From contig NZ_FCOC02000013.1 in assembly GCF_001544455.2 (NCBI RefSeq), forward strand, positions 1 through 64,000: a stretch of 64,000 nt of DNA, in the 5' to 3' direction. The DNA comes from Caballeronia sordidicola. Its GTDB lineage: Bacteria > Pseudomonadota > Gammaproteobacteria > Burkholderiales > Burkholderiaceae. This document shows positions 1 to 8,499 of the stretch, in pieces (position 1 is the stretch's first letter; each line of letters opens with the position of its first letter). The position numbers and the translations under genes are program-made. A model generated the notes under the pieces. The model saw nothing but the letters and a program-made list of their open reading frames with translations, was not told where the DNA came from and searched no databases.

Positions 1-199
1 TGAGGTCTTTATTGAAAACTGCGCCAAGCACGGCATTGTCATTGACCCCGCTGTTGCACTTGGAGTGTGAAAGCGCCAGGTTTAATATCGGCTGCCAGTG
101 TAAAAACCGGGCGCAAGCGCTGACGCCAGATGTGGCGAGTCTGCACATTCACCCACAAAGCCTGTGTTTTGATAAACAATACCGGCACCGCACGTACTC
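1..199. other. Left-edge non-coding stretch
   Basis: I see no convincing gene here. A 63-codon frame from about position 12 has unordered composition and no ribosome binding site, so I treat it as chance. The stretch probably contains the promoter of the ddpX operon, but I cannot point to clear -35/-10 boxes. Confidence 0.4.
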
Positions 200-787
200 G
201 TGAGCTTCGAAACTACATCGCCGATGCCCGACCACCGTTTGCAGTTAATCACGCCCGACACGCATTGCGTTGCCATCGACCTGGTCTACGCAACCGACCG
301 CAATCTCACCGGCAAACCGATCTACAAGGCGGCGCACTGCCTGCTGCTGAGCCCTGCTGAAACCGCGCTGAAAAAGGCTGTCGAACTGGCTGGGCATATT
401 GGCATGACGCTCAGGATTTTCGATGCCTACCGGCCGCCGCAAGCGCAGCAAGTGTTGTGGGACTTCCTGCCTGACCCGACTTATATAGCGGACCTGAAGC
501 GCGGCTCGAACCACAGCCGCGGCACGGCGGTCGACCTTACCCTGGTCGACGCCAGCGGTCAGGACCTAGACATGGGCACTGGTTTCGACGAAATGTCGGT
601 GGCCTCCGAGCACTTCCATGCGGGCTTACCCGAACATGTGCAACGCAACCGCACGCTCTTGCTTGGCGTGATGCACGGCGCGGGCTTCACGCATATTCCG
701 AGTGAGTGGTGGCACTACGAATTGCCGGGCTCGCGCGAGCTTCCTGTTATCGATAATGCGGACAGTGGTCCTTTGCGCCTGATGTAA
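200..787 (+). CDS. ddpX: D-alanyl-D-alanine dipeptidase (VanX/DdpX family)
   Basis: Zinc peptidase of the M15D family (195 aa) that hydrolyses D-Ala-D-Ala, releasing D-alanine from peptidoglycan turnover. The family signature is visible: AYRPP near residue 77 (catalytic-site Arg), SNHSRGTAVD at 103-112 (zinc ligands His105 and Asp112) and EWWHYE at 169-174 (catalytic Glu169, zinc ligand His172). Length matches the family. No export signal is apparent, so it is probably cytosolic and acts on imported dipeptide. The start is uncertain: GTG at 200 or ATG at 224, neither with a strong ribosome binding site. It is the first gene before a dipeptide ABC importer on the same strand (39-bp gap), the same association as E. 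coli ddpX-ddpABCDF. VanX of vancomycin resistance is a homologue, but no van genes lie nearby. Confidence 0.9.
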   Translation: MSFETTSPMPDHRLQLITPDTHCVAIDLVYATDRNLTGKPIYKAAHCLLLSPAETALKKAVELAGHIGMTLRIFDAYRPPQAQQVLWDFLPDPTYIADLKRGSNHSRGTAVDLTLVDASGQDLDMGTGFDEMSVASEHFHAGLPEHVQRNRTLLLGVMHGAGFTHIPSEWWHYELPGSRELPVIDNADSGPLRLM

Positions 788-826
788 AAGCACAGCAGGG
801 ACACTCTCAACTTCCACGGAGCGAGT

Positions 827-2428
827 ATGAAACGAGCATTGCGTGACGCGCTGGCAACCATCACGATGATGTCTATTCTAAGCTTGACCAGCATGAGCTT
901 TGCAAACGCGGCCACGCCGAAGGACATGCTGGTAATGGCGACCCTGCTCGATGAATTCACCACCCTCGATCCTGGTGAGATCTATGAACTGGTGCCACAG
1001 GAATACGTCGCGAACACCTACGATCGCCTGATTCGCGTTGATCTGAAAGACCCGGCGCGCTTCAATGGCGACGTGGCGCAATCATGGGCCGTGAGCCAGG
1101 ACGGATTGACGTTCACGTTCAAGATCAGGCCGGGTCTCAAGTTCCACTCGGGCAATCCGCTCACCGCTGACGACGTGGCATGGTCGATCCAGCGCACCGC
1201 ATTGCTCGACAAAGGCGCGGCGGCCGTGCCGGCCGGCATTGGGCTGACCAAGGCAAACGCGCTGCAGAACGTGAAGAAAATCGACGATACAACGGTCTCC
1301 ATTACGACCGACCAGAAGTACGCGCCGACTTTCGTGCTGAACGTGCTCGGTTCATGGCCAGCTTCCGTGCTCGACCGAAAACTGCTTGAATCGCACGCCA
1401 AGGGTAACGATTTTGGCAACGAGTGGCTGAAGACGAACGAGGCGGGGTCGGGCGCGTACAAGCTCGTGAAGTGGACCGCGAACGACAGCGTCGTGCTTCA
1501 GCGTTTCGATGGTTATCGCGTGCCGCTTGCCATGAAGCGTATTGTGATGCGGCATGTGCCCGAAGCGTCGAGCCAGCGCCTGATGATAGAGAACGGCGAT
1601 ATTGATGTGGCACGCGACCTGAGTTCGGATGACCTCGTCACGCTCACGAAGAAGGGCACGATTCGCGTGACCTCGGTTCCGCAGGCGACGCTGATGTATC
1701 TCGGCTTGAACAACAAGAACCCGAATCTTGCGAAGCCGGACGTGCAGGAAGCCATGAAATGGCTCATCGACTACAACGGCATTCAGCACAATATCGTGCG
1801 CACGACTTACAAGGTTCACGAGGCGTTTCTGCCCGAGGGATTTCTCGGTGCGCTGAACACCAACCCGTATCATCAGGACGTTGCAAAGGCGAAGGCGCTG
1901 CTCGCGAAGGCCGGCGTTCCGAACGGATTCACCGTGAAGATGGACGTGCGCAACGACTCGCCTTATGGCGAAATCGCGCAGGCGGTGCAGGCGAATCTGG
2001 CGCAAGGCGGTATCAAGGTCGAATTGATCTCAAGCGACAACAAGCAGACGCTTGGCAAATATCGGGCGCGTCAGCACGATATCTATATCGGTGAATGGTC
2101 GGCTGACTATATCGATCCGCATAGCAATGCGCAGGGCTTCGCGTGGAATCCGGATAACTCCGACAACTCCAGCTTCAAGATGCTTGCATGGCGCAATTCG
2201 TGGGACATTCCGCAATTGACGAAAGAGACGCAGGCCGCGCTCGAGGAATCGTCGACCGCGAAACGCGCGCAGCGCTACGAAGCGATGCAAAAGGAAGTGC
2301 TTGACCATTCGCCCTTCGTGATCATGTTCCAGAAGGTCTCGCAGGTCGCGGTCCGGCCGGGTGTGACCGGACTGGAAGTGGGGCCGATCTTCGATCTGGT
2401 GTCATATCGTGACCTGAAGAAACAATGA
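827..2428 (+). CDS. ddpA: Dipeptide ABC transporter substrate-binding protein (SBP family 5)
   Basis: Periplasmic solute-binding protein of the DppA/OppA type (533 aa). The N-terminus has a basic start, a hydrophobic core and a likely signal peptidase I site after FANAA, near residue 29. There is no lipobox. The body has the family layout, including the RPGLKFHSGNPLTADDVAWS stretch typical of the family. By context it should capture D-Ala-D-Ala or murein peptides for the permease and ATPase genes that follow. A purine-rich GGAGCGAG lies just before the ATG. The next gene starts inside this stop codon (ATGA overlap), so translation is coupled. The exact ligand is inferred from context. Confidence 0.9.
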   Translation: MKRALRDALATITMMSILSLTSMSFANAATPKDMLVMATLLDEFTTLDPGEIYELVPQEYVANTYDRLIRVDLKDPARFNGDVAQSWAVSQDGLTFTFKIRPGLKFHSGNPLTADDVAWSIQRTALLDKGAAAVPAGIGLTKANALQNVKKIDDTTVSITTDQKYAPTFVLNVLGSWPASVLDRKLLESHAKGNDFGNEWLKTNEAGSGAYKLVKWTANDSVVLQRFDGYRVPLAMKRIVMRHVPEASSQRLMIENGDIDVARDLSSDDLVTLTKKGTIRVTSVPQATLMYLGLNNKNPNLAKPDVQEAMKWLIDYNGIQHNIVRTTYKVHEAFLPEGFLGALNTNPYHQDVAKAKALLAKAGVPNGFTVKMDVRNDSPYGEIAQAVQANLAQGGIKVELISSDNKQTLGKYRARQHDIYIGEWSADYIDPHSNAQGFAWNPDNSDNSSFKMLAWRNSWDIPQLTKETQAALEESSTAKRAQRYEAMQKEVLDHSPFVIMFQKVSQVAVRPGVTGLEVGPIFDLVSYRDLKKQ

Positions 2429-3501
2429 GCGTGGCGGCGCGGCTTACCATTTTCCAACGTGCGCGCGGTGTGCTTGCCGGTCATGCCGGCGTGCGCCGCG
2501 GATGGTTGCTCGTGCACTGGATGTTGATGCTCGCGGTGACTTTTATCGGGTTGCTGGGCGTGACGTTTTTTATCGGACGAAAGATTCCTATCGATCCGCT
2601 GCTCGCCATGCTCGGCGAGCGGGCTTCGCCGCAGGCCTACGCAGCGGCGCGTCTCGCGCTCGGGCTCGACAAGCCGTTGATCGTTCAGTTTTTCATCTAT
2701 GTACGTGACGTGCTGCACGGCAATCTGGGCATGTCGCTGCTGACGTCAAACCCGGTTGTCGATGACATCAAGCGCGTCTTTCCCGCAACTCTCGAACTTG
2801 CCACGCTGTCCACTTTCATGGGCATTGTGATTGGTGTGCCGCTTGGCGTGGCCGCCGCGGTAAAGCACAACCGCTGGATCGATCACGTCGCGAGGTTCAT
2901 CGGACTGGCGGGAAGCTCGTTACCGGTGTTCTGGCTTGCGCTGATGGGCCTGCTGTTGTTCTATGCCAAATTACACTGGGTATCCGGACCGGGCCGCATT
3001 GATCCGCTCTACGATGGCCTGGTCGATACACGCACCGGCAGTCTGCTGATCGATTCCATCATTGCAGGCGAATGGGACGTGCTGAAAAATGCGCTCTCGC
3101 ATATCGTGCTGCCCACTGCCATTCTCGCGTTCTATTCCATTGCATACCTGAGCCGCATGACGCGATCCTTCATGCTCGAACAGTTGAGCCAGGAATACAT
3201 TGTGACGGCGCGCGCGATGGGTCTGAGCGAGCGCCGCGTGATCTGGCGTCATGCGTTCGGCAATATCGCGGTGCCGTTGCTGACCGTGATCGCGCTCGCT
3301 TATAGCTATTTGCTCGAAGGGTCGGTCCTCACCGAAATCGTGTTTGCGTGGCCGGGTATAGGTTCATATTTGACGGGTGCGCTGCTCAACGCCGACATGA
3401 ACGCCGTGCTCGGCAGCACGCTGGTGATCGGCGCGACATTCATCACGCTCAATTTGCTGACGGACGCGCTGTATCGAGTATTCGATCCACGCGCTCAATG
3501 A
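2425..3501 (+). CDS. ddpB: Dipeptide ABC transporter permease (DppB type)
   Basis: Inner-membrane permease of the BPD_transp_1 family (358 aa). It has an N-terminal membrane segment, a periplasmic loop with DPLLAMLGERASP and several later membrane segments. The cytoplasmic EAA loop that contacts the ATPase reads EYIVTARAMGLSERRVIW. It begins within the stop codon of the binding protein gene. It is somewhat longer at the N-terminus than DppB (about 340 aa). It should pair with the following permease as a heterodimeric channel. Confidence 0.9.
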   Translation: MSVAARLTIFQRARGVLAGHAGVRRGWLLVHWMLMLAVTFIGLLGVTFFIGRKIPIDPLLAMLGERASPQAYAAARLALGLDKPLIVQFFIYVRDVLHGNLGMSLLTSNPVVDDIKRVFPATLELATLSTFMGIVIGVPLGVAAAVKHNRWIDHVARFIGLAGSSLPVFWLALMGLLLFYAKLHWVSGPGRIDPLYDGLVDTRTGSLLIDSIIAGEWDVLKNALSHIVLPTAILAFYSIAYLSRMTRSFMLEQLSQEYIVTARAMGLSERRVIWRHAFGNIAVPLLTVIALAYSYLLEGSVLTEIVFAWPGIGSYLTGALLNADMNAVLGSTLVIGATFITLNLLTDALYRVFDPRAQ

Positions 3502-3519
3502 ACGCCAAAGGTTCATGAC

Positions 3520-4461
3520 GTGCTTCCATCTACCGATTCGACTCCAATGACGAAACCGCGCAGGGACTGGCAGGCGTGGCTGTTGACTGACACACCCGCG
3601 TCCCGCAGGCAGGCTGCGCTGGGGTTGACGTATCGGCGCTGGCGGCGGTTTTCGAGCAATCCGCTCAGCGTGTTCGGACTCGCGATCTTGCTTTTGCTGA
3701 TTGCGTTCGCCGCAATCGGTCCGTTGCTTCCACTTCACGATCCCTTGCGCCAGGTGCTTGGCGACCGTTTGCTGCCGCCGGGTTCGCCTTCGCATTGGTT
3801 CGGCACCGATCAACTCGGCAGGGATATCCTCGCGCGCCTCGTCATTGGATCGCGGCTGACGTTGAGCATTGCGATCCTGGTCGTGGTGTTGGTGGTGCCC
3901 GTGGGATTGCTGATCGGCACGGCGGCGGGTTTCTGCGGCGGATTCATCGATACCGTCCTCATGCGTCTCACCGACATTGCGCTTGCGTTTCCGAAGATCG
4001 TGCTGGCGCTCGCGTTTGCGGCCGCGCTCGGGCCGGGCGTGATCAACGCGGTAATCGCGATTTCCATCACGGCGTGGCCGCCGTATGCGCGTCTCGCTCG
4101 GGCCGAAACGCTGCGTCTCGTGCAAGCCGATTTCATTCACGTTGCGCGCCTGCAAGGGGCGTCGTCCATGCGGATCTTGTTGCGTTATATCGTGCCCATG
4201 TGTTCGTCGTCGGTGATCGTTCGCGCGACGCTTGACATGGCGGGCATCATCCTGACCGTTGCAGGGCTGGGTTTTCTGGGGCTTGGCGCGCAGCCGCCGA
4301 GTCCCGAATGGGGCTTCATGGTGGCGTCGGGACGCGGCGTGCTGCTCGATGCGTGGTGGGTCGCAACCATTCCGGGCATTGCAATTCTGCTGGTCAGCCT
4401 TGCGTTCAATCTGCTCGGCGACGGCCTGCGCGATGTCTTCGATCCTCGTCAGGGAGGCTGA
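3520..4461 (+). CDS. ddpC: Dipeptide ABC transporter permease (DppC type)
   Basis: Second permease subunit (313 aa by the GTG start at 3520; an ATG at 3547 would give 304 aa). The N-terminal OppC-type segment is followed by GTDQLGRDILARLVIGSR, a hallmark of DppC/OppC permeases. The ATPase-contact loop is DFIHVARLQGASSMRILL. The gene ends two bases before the start of the first ATPase gene, so it is part of the same operon. Function follows from family and context. Confidence 0.9.
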   Translation: MLPSTDSTPMTKPRRDWQAWLLTDTPASRRQAALGLTYRRWRRFSSNPLSVFGLAILLLLIAFAAIGPLLPLHDPLRQVLGDRLLPPGSPSHWFGTDQLGRDILARLVIGSRLTLSIAILVVVLVVPVGLLIGTAAGFCGGFIDTVLMRLTDIALAFPKIVLALAFAAALGPGVINAVIAISITAWPPYARLARAETLRLVQADFIHVARLQGASSMRILLRYIVPMCSSSVIVRATLDMAGIILTVAGLGFLGLGAQPPSPEWGFMVASGRGVLLDAWWVATIPGIAILLVSLAFNLLGDGLRDVFDPRQGG

Positions 4462-4462
4462 C

Positions 4463-5323
4463 ATGCAAGCCGGCAAGCTTTGCGAAATCGATAACCTGCG
4501 TATTGCATTCGAGGCTCACGACGGCTCGCTGACCGAAGCCGTGCGCGGCGTTTCGCTGACGCTTGCAAAGGGCGAGCGGCTTGGGATTGTCGGCGAATCG
4601 GGATCGGGTAAATCGTTGACGGGCCGCGCGTTGCTCGGGCTCCTGCCGGCATCGGCGCGTTGGTCGGCCGACGCCATGCGCATCGAAAATCAGGACCTTC
4701 TAGCCATGCATCCGAAAGAGCGGCGGCGTTTGTGCGGCACGCAGATGAGCATGATCCTGCAGGACCCCAAGTATTCGCTGAATCCGGTCATGACCGTTGC
4801 GCAGCAAATGCGCGAGGCGTTCGGGCGGCAATCGCCAAAGTCGAGTGCGAAGGCAATGCGTGAGCGCATTGTCGAGGCGCTGGCGGCCGTGCATATACGT
4901 GATCCGCGGCGCGTCGCCGATGCATATCCGCATGAGCTTTCCGGCGGCATGGGCCAGCGCGTGATGATTGCGATGATGGTTTCATCGGGCCCGAAATTGC
5001 TGATCGCCGACGAACCCACCAGCGCGCTCGACGTACTCGTTTCCATGCAAGTTCTCGCCGTCCTCGACGAGATGATCGCGAAGCACAACACCGGCTTGAT
5101 CTTCATCAGCCACGACCTGCCGCTCGTGATGTCGTTCTGCGACCGCGTCATGGTGATGGTCGGCGGTCGCGTCGTTGAAACCTGCGCGGCGCGAGATCTC
5201 GCGCATGCGCAGCATCCGTACACGCGCGCCTTGCTCGCCGCAAGCCCGCCGCTGCGCAATCCTCCCGATCAACTGCCCGTGCTTCAACGCGACGCGGCCT
5301 GGTTCGCCGAGGCCGCGCGATGA
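4463..5323 (+). CDS. ddpD: Dipeptide ABC transporter ATP-binding protein (DppD type)
   Basis: Cytosolic ATPase subunit (286 aa). Walker A is GESGSGKS, the ABC signature is LSGGMGQRV and Walker B is LLIADEPTSALD, followed by the switch His in FISHDLP. I start it at the ATG at 4463, behind AGGGAGG of the previous gene's end. A longer upstream frame would overlap ddpC heavily and lacks family sequence. The C-terminal HPYTRALLAASP is the oligopeptide/dipeptide transporter C-terminal domain. The stop overlaps the start of ddpF by 4 bp. Confidence 0.9.
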   Translation: MQAGKLCEIDNLRIAFEAHDGSLTEAVRGVSLTLAKGERLGIVGESGSGKSLTGRALLGLLPASARWSADAMRIENQDLLAMHPKERRRLCGTQMSMILQDPKYSLNPVMTVAQQMREAFGRQSPKSSAKAMRERIVEALAAVHIRDPRRVADAYPHELSGGMGQRVMIAMMVSSGPKLLIADEPTSALDVLVSMQVLAVLDEMIAKHNTGLIFISHDLPLVMSFCDRVMVMVGGRVVETCAARDLAHAQHPYTRALLAASPPLRNPPDQLPVLQRDAAWFAEAAR

Positions 5324-6114
5324 TCGATGCAAACGGGGTACAGGTCCGCTTCAAGACCAAAACCGGTTTTGCCGACGCGGTGCGCTCGGCGACGTTTCAT
5401 GTGGACGAAGGCGAGGTGTTCGGGCTCGTGGGTGAATCTGGCTCGGGCAAGTCGACCGTGCTGCGTGCGCTGACCGGGCTCGCGCCCATTGCCAGCGGGT
5501 CGATGCGCATCGGCCGTCATCTGCTTGGCGAGCGCATTGACCGGGCGTTCAGGCGCGAAGTGCAAATGGTGTTTCAGGATCCGTACGGGTCGCTGTATCC
5601 GCGCTTCACGGTCGACCAGACCTTGCGCGAACCGCTGTCGATCAATGGCATGGATCGCCACGACGAGCGCATCCTCGACGCACTGCGTGAAGTGGGTCTT
5701 GGACCGGCCTTTCGCTTCCGGTACGGGCATCAGCTATCGGGCGGACAGCGCCAGCGCGTGGCCATAGCGCGGGCGCTGATCGTCGAGCCGCGCGTGCTGC
5801 TGCTCGATGAACCGACATCCGCGCTCGATGTATCGGTGCAGGCGGAAATCCTGAATCTGCTGCGGCGGCTGCATCGCGAGCGCAATCTCACCATGATGCT
5901 CGTCAGCCACAACATGGCGGTGGTCGGATTTTTATGTCAGCGCGTGGCGGTGATGCGCGATGGAGATATTGTCGAGCAGCTTCCCGTTGAAGCGGTGCGG
6001 GAGCAGAATGTGGCGCATGAATACACGCGAAGCTTGTTGCTCGCCACGCAAGGATATACGCGAAGAACGGACGATTCAGGCGGCCGCGAGCCGTTTGATA
6101 GAATAGGGCGTTAG
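5320..6114 (+). CDS. ddpF: Dipeptide ABC transporter ATP-binding protein (DppF type)
   Basis: Second ATPase subunit (264 aa). Walker A is GESGSGKST, the signature is LSGGQRQRVAIARAL and Walker B is VLLLDEPTSALDV. It overlaps ddpD by 4 bp (ATGA), so translation is coupled. This completes a canonical five-gene importer of one binding protein, two permeases and two ATPases. It is slightly short compared with DppF (about 330 aa), because the C-terminal oligopeptide domain is reduced. About 180 bp of non-coding DNA separate it from the next gene. Confidence 0.9.
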   Translation: MIDANGVQVRFKTKTGFADAVRSATFHVDEGEVFGLVGESGSGKSTVLRALTGLAPIASGSMRIGRHLLGERIDRAFRREVQMVFQDPYGSLYPRFTVDQTLREPLSINGMDRHDERILDALREVGLGPAFRFRYGHQLSGGQRQRVAIARALIVEPRVLLLDEPTSALDVSVQAEILNLLRRLHRERNLTMMLVSHNMAVVGFLCQRVAVMRDGDIVEQLPVEAVREQNVAHEYTRSLLLATQGYTRRTDDSGGREPFDRIGR

Positions 6115-6298
6115 CTGGTGGCATCCCCGAAGCGCGCGTGACGCCGGGATCGCTTTCGTGGCTATCAGGCTTTCGTGGCGGCCCGCAGGTCCTGCTGGCG
6201 CCCAACGCAGCTCAAACGCAACCCCAAACGTGACAGTCCGGCCCGACCCGCTTTATCGACTACGTTCGAAAACCGGGTTGCCGGCACCTAAAACGCCG

Positions 6299-6721
6299 AT
6301 GAAACTGCTAGATGCCCTGGTCGAACAGCGAATTTCGGCCGCAGCCGCGCGCGGTGAGTTCGACAATCTGCCCGGCGCGGGCGAGCCGCTGGAATTCGAC
6401 GACGACGCACTGGTCCCCGAAGAAGTTCGCGTTGCCAACCGCATTATGAAAAACGCCGGTTTTGTGCCTCCTGCCGTGGAACATCTGCGGGCGTTGCGCG
6501 ATCTGCAAAACGAAGCGGGCGAGGCGGAAGATCCGGCGACGCGCGTCAAACTGCAGGCCAAGATGCTCGCGCTCGACATGGCGCTCGAGTCATTGCGGGG
6601 CAATTGCGCCGTGGTGCCGCTTGAGTATCGGCGGCGCATTGCGCAGCGCCTGTCCGACCGCTGGTCGGAGCAGGAAAAGACCGCCGACGCCGCCGCGCAC
6701 GATCAGGCCGGGCAAAAGTGA
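6299..6721 (+). CDS. DUF1992 / DnaJ-homologue subfamily C member 28-like protein
   Basis: Small protein (140 aa) with the DUF1992 domain: MKLLDALVEQRISAAAARGE, then FDNLPGAGEPLEFDDDA and a helical second half. The family is widespread and its function in bacteria is not established; no J domain is present. I choose the ATG at 6299 because the domain begins there. An in-frame extension to 6158 has unordered sequence. Its stop overlaps the GTG start of tadA by 4 bp, suggesting co-translation. Confidence 0.8.
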   Translation: MKLLDALVEQRISAAAARGEFDNLPGAGEPLEFDDDALVPEEVRVANRIMKNAGFVPPAVEHLRALRDLQNEAGEAEDPATRVKLQAKMLALDMALESLRGNCAVVPLEYRRRIAQRLSDRWSEQEKTADAAAHDQAGQK

Positions 6722-7293
6722 TTGCCGTCTCCAAGTCTGCATCCGCGGATGAAATCGATTCCACCGCCGCCGAGCGCGACCGCCGTTTCATGGCGCTCGC
6801 GCAAGTCGCCGCCGAAAAAGCGCGCGCGCTAGGGGAAGTGCCCGTTGGCGCGGTGCTGGTGCGCGGGGACGACGTGATCTCGACCGGTTTCAATCATCCT
6901 ATTGGCGCGCACGACCCGTCGGCACACGCTGAAATGGCCGCGTTGCGCGCGGCGTCCATCGCGCTCGAAAACTACCGGTTGCCCGGCTGCGAGTTGTTCG
7001 TCACGCTTGAACCGTGCATCATGTGCGCCGGCGCGATCATGCATGCGCGTATTGCGCGCGTGGTGTTCGGTGCGCACGACCCCAAGACAGGCGCGTGCGG
7101 CAGTGTTGTCGATGCGTTTGCCATCGGCAACCTGAACCATCACACGACCGTTACCGGTGGCATACTCGGCGAAGAATGCGCCAACGCGCTACGCAGTTTC
7201 TTCGCCGAGCGCCGCCGCGAAACGAAAGCCGCGCGCGACGCCCGCAACGCCGGCCTGGCTGACCCTACAGATCCGCTTCTACCCCGCCCATGA
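6718..7293 (+). CDS. tadA: tRNA-specific adenosine deaminase
   Basis: Cytidine/deoxycytidylate-deaminase-fold enzyme (191 aa) that converts A34 to inosine in tRNA-Arg(ACG), so one tRNA reads CGU, CGC and CGA. The zinc site is complete: HAE at 70-72 (zinc His, proton-shuttle Glu) and PCIMC at 99-103 (two Cys). The N-terminus is about 20 residues longer than E. coli TadA, so a later start is possible. GTG overlaps the previous stop, and the gene overlaps ldcA by 4 bp downstream. The three genes 6299-8216 form a tight set. Confidence 0.93.
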   Translation: MIAVSKSASADEIDSTAAERDRRFMALAQVAAEKARALGEVPVGAVLVRGDDVISTGFNHPIGAHDPSAHAEMAALRAASIALENYRLPGCELFVTLEPCIMCAGAIMHARIARVVFGAHDPKTGACGSVVDAFAIGNLNHHTTVTGGILGEECANALRSFFAERRRETKAARDARNAGLADPTDPLLPRP

Positions 7294-8216
7294 CCCTTCG
7301 CGCACGCACTATCGATCTGGTTGCTCCTTCCGGTTACCCCGCTCTGGAACCTGTTGAACGTGCGATCACGCGCCTGCAGGAGCAGGGACATACGCTCGAA
7401 AACGCGACTTCCGCATGGCGCAGATATCAGCGCTTCGGCGGCACGGACAGCGAGCGCGCGTCGGACATCAACCGGCTCGCCGATTCATCGCGTCCGTTGC
7501 CGGAAATCGTTTTGGCGGTCAGAGGCGGTTATGGCGCTTCACGGATCCTGCACGGCCTCGACTACGATGGTTTGCAACGGCGCTTGCGTGATCGGCCTGT
7601 CGTGCTTGTCGGTCATAGCGACTTCACGGCCCTTCAGCTCGCGCTATTTGCACGCGCAGGCATCAAGACCTTTGGCGGGCCAATGCTCACCGCCGATTTT
7701 GGCGCGGAGGAGCCAAGCACGTTCACGATGGATCACTTCTGGAATGCGATCACGAAGCCGTCGCTCACAGTGACGAGCGATGCCCCACAAGCGCAATCCG
7801 CCGATGTAACCGGCATGCTGTGGGGTGGCAATCTCGCGATGATCGCGTCATTGATTGGCACGCCTTACATGCCGCTGGTGGAGGGCGGGATTCTGTTTCT
7901 CGAGGACGTGAACGAGCATCCGTTTCGGGTCGAGCGGATGATTTATCAGCTTCACATGTCCGGAATTCTTGCGCGGCAGCAAGCTCTCGTGCTGGGCCAG
8001 TTCACTGGCGTCAAACTGTCTGAATACGACAACGGCTACACGTTCGAGACAATGGTCGAACAAGTGCGCTCTTTGGTTGGGATTCCGGTCGTGACCGGAT
8101 TGCAGTTCGGGCATGTGCCGGATCTGTTGACGTTGCCGTTCGGTGCGACTGCGCATCTGGTCGCAAAGCCTGACGGTTTTGAGCTCGCGCTTTCCGATTT
8201 TCCGCATTTGACCTGA
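7290..8216 (+). CDS. ldcA: Muramoyltetrapeptide carboxypeptidase (LD-carboxypeptidase)
   Basis: Peptidase family S66 (308 aa). It removes the terminal D-Ala from murein tetrapeptides during cytosolic peptidoglycan recycling. The nucleophile elbow is GHSDFTAL (Ser in G-H-S-D), the LWGGNLAMIASLIGTPYMP segment is typical of the family, and the C-terminal FGHVPD provides the catalytic His. It overlaps tadA by 4 bp and ends just before a strong hairpin terminator. Released D-Ala and D-Ala-D-Ala connect functionally to the ddpX-ABCDF genes upstream, although tadA is unrelated. The functional link is inference; the family assignment is firm. Confidence 0.92.
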   Translation: MTLRARTIDLVAPSGYPALEPVERAITRLQEQGHTLENATSAWRRYQRFGGTDSERASDINRLADSSRPLPEIVLAVRGGYGASRILHGLDYDGLQRRLRDRPVVLVGHSDFTALQLALFARAGIKTFGGPMLTADFGAEEPSTFTMDHFWNAITKPSLTVTSDAPQAQSADVTGMLWGGNLAMIASLIGTPYMPLVEGGILFLEDVNEHPFRVERMIYQLHMSGILARQQALVLGQFTGVKLSEYDNGYTFETMVEQVRSLVGIPVVTGLQFGHVPDLLTLPFGATAHLVAKPDGFELALSDFPHLT

Positions 8217-8238
8217 GCGGATTGAAAGCCAATAACAG

Positions 8239-8263
8239 AAAGCGCCCCCGGGGCGCTTTTTTT
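8239..8263 (+). terminator. Rho-independent terminator after ldcA
   Basis: A GC-rich hairpin with AAAGCGCCC paired to GGGCGCTTT is followed directly by a run of T. It lies 23 bp after the ldcA stop and closes the operon. Confidence 0.85.
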
Positions 8264-8446
8264 GTAAGTGCGCACTTGGATTGGGCGGAAATGCACGACT
8301 TTCGTGCTTTAGATTGTCAACAAAATAAGCGTTTGAACGATGAGGGAAACTACCTAACTCGGTCGCGAACGCCTTTATTTAAAGGGTTTAGTGCAGGAGC
8401 ATCTCGTTGAAACTGGCAAGCATCATCGATTTCTCGTCAGAAATTG

Positions 8447-8474
8447 TTGACAGTTTTTATGTCCGTCATAAGAT
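8447..8474 (+). promoter_or_regulatory. Candidate sigma-70 promoter of the GntR regulator gene
   Basis: TTGACA at 8447-8452, a 16-bp spacer, then TAAGAT at 8469-8474 (four of six matches to the -10 consensus). It sits about 25 bp before the ATG at 8500 and inside a longer upstream reading frame. That argues for the start at 8500 rather than 8407. Confidence 0.5.
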
Positions 8475-8499
8475 GCAATACATACAAGCGAACGCGATC

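Noticed and set aside
12..203. 63-codon frame at the left edge
   Set aside because: No ribosome binding site and no protein-like pattern.
200..787. VanX-type glycopeptide resistance
   Set aside because: No vanH, vanA or van regulator genes are adjacent. The importer genes place it in dipeptide use.
3364..4476. 370-codon minus-strand frame opposite the DppC-type permease gene
   Set aside because: Arg/Gln-rich shadow; the opposite strand is a canonical permease.
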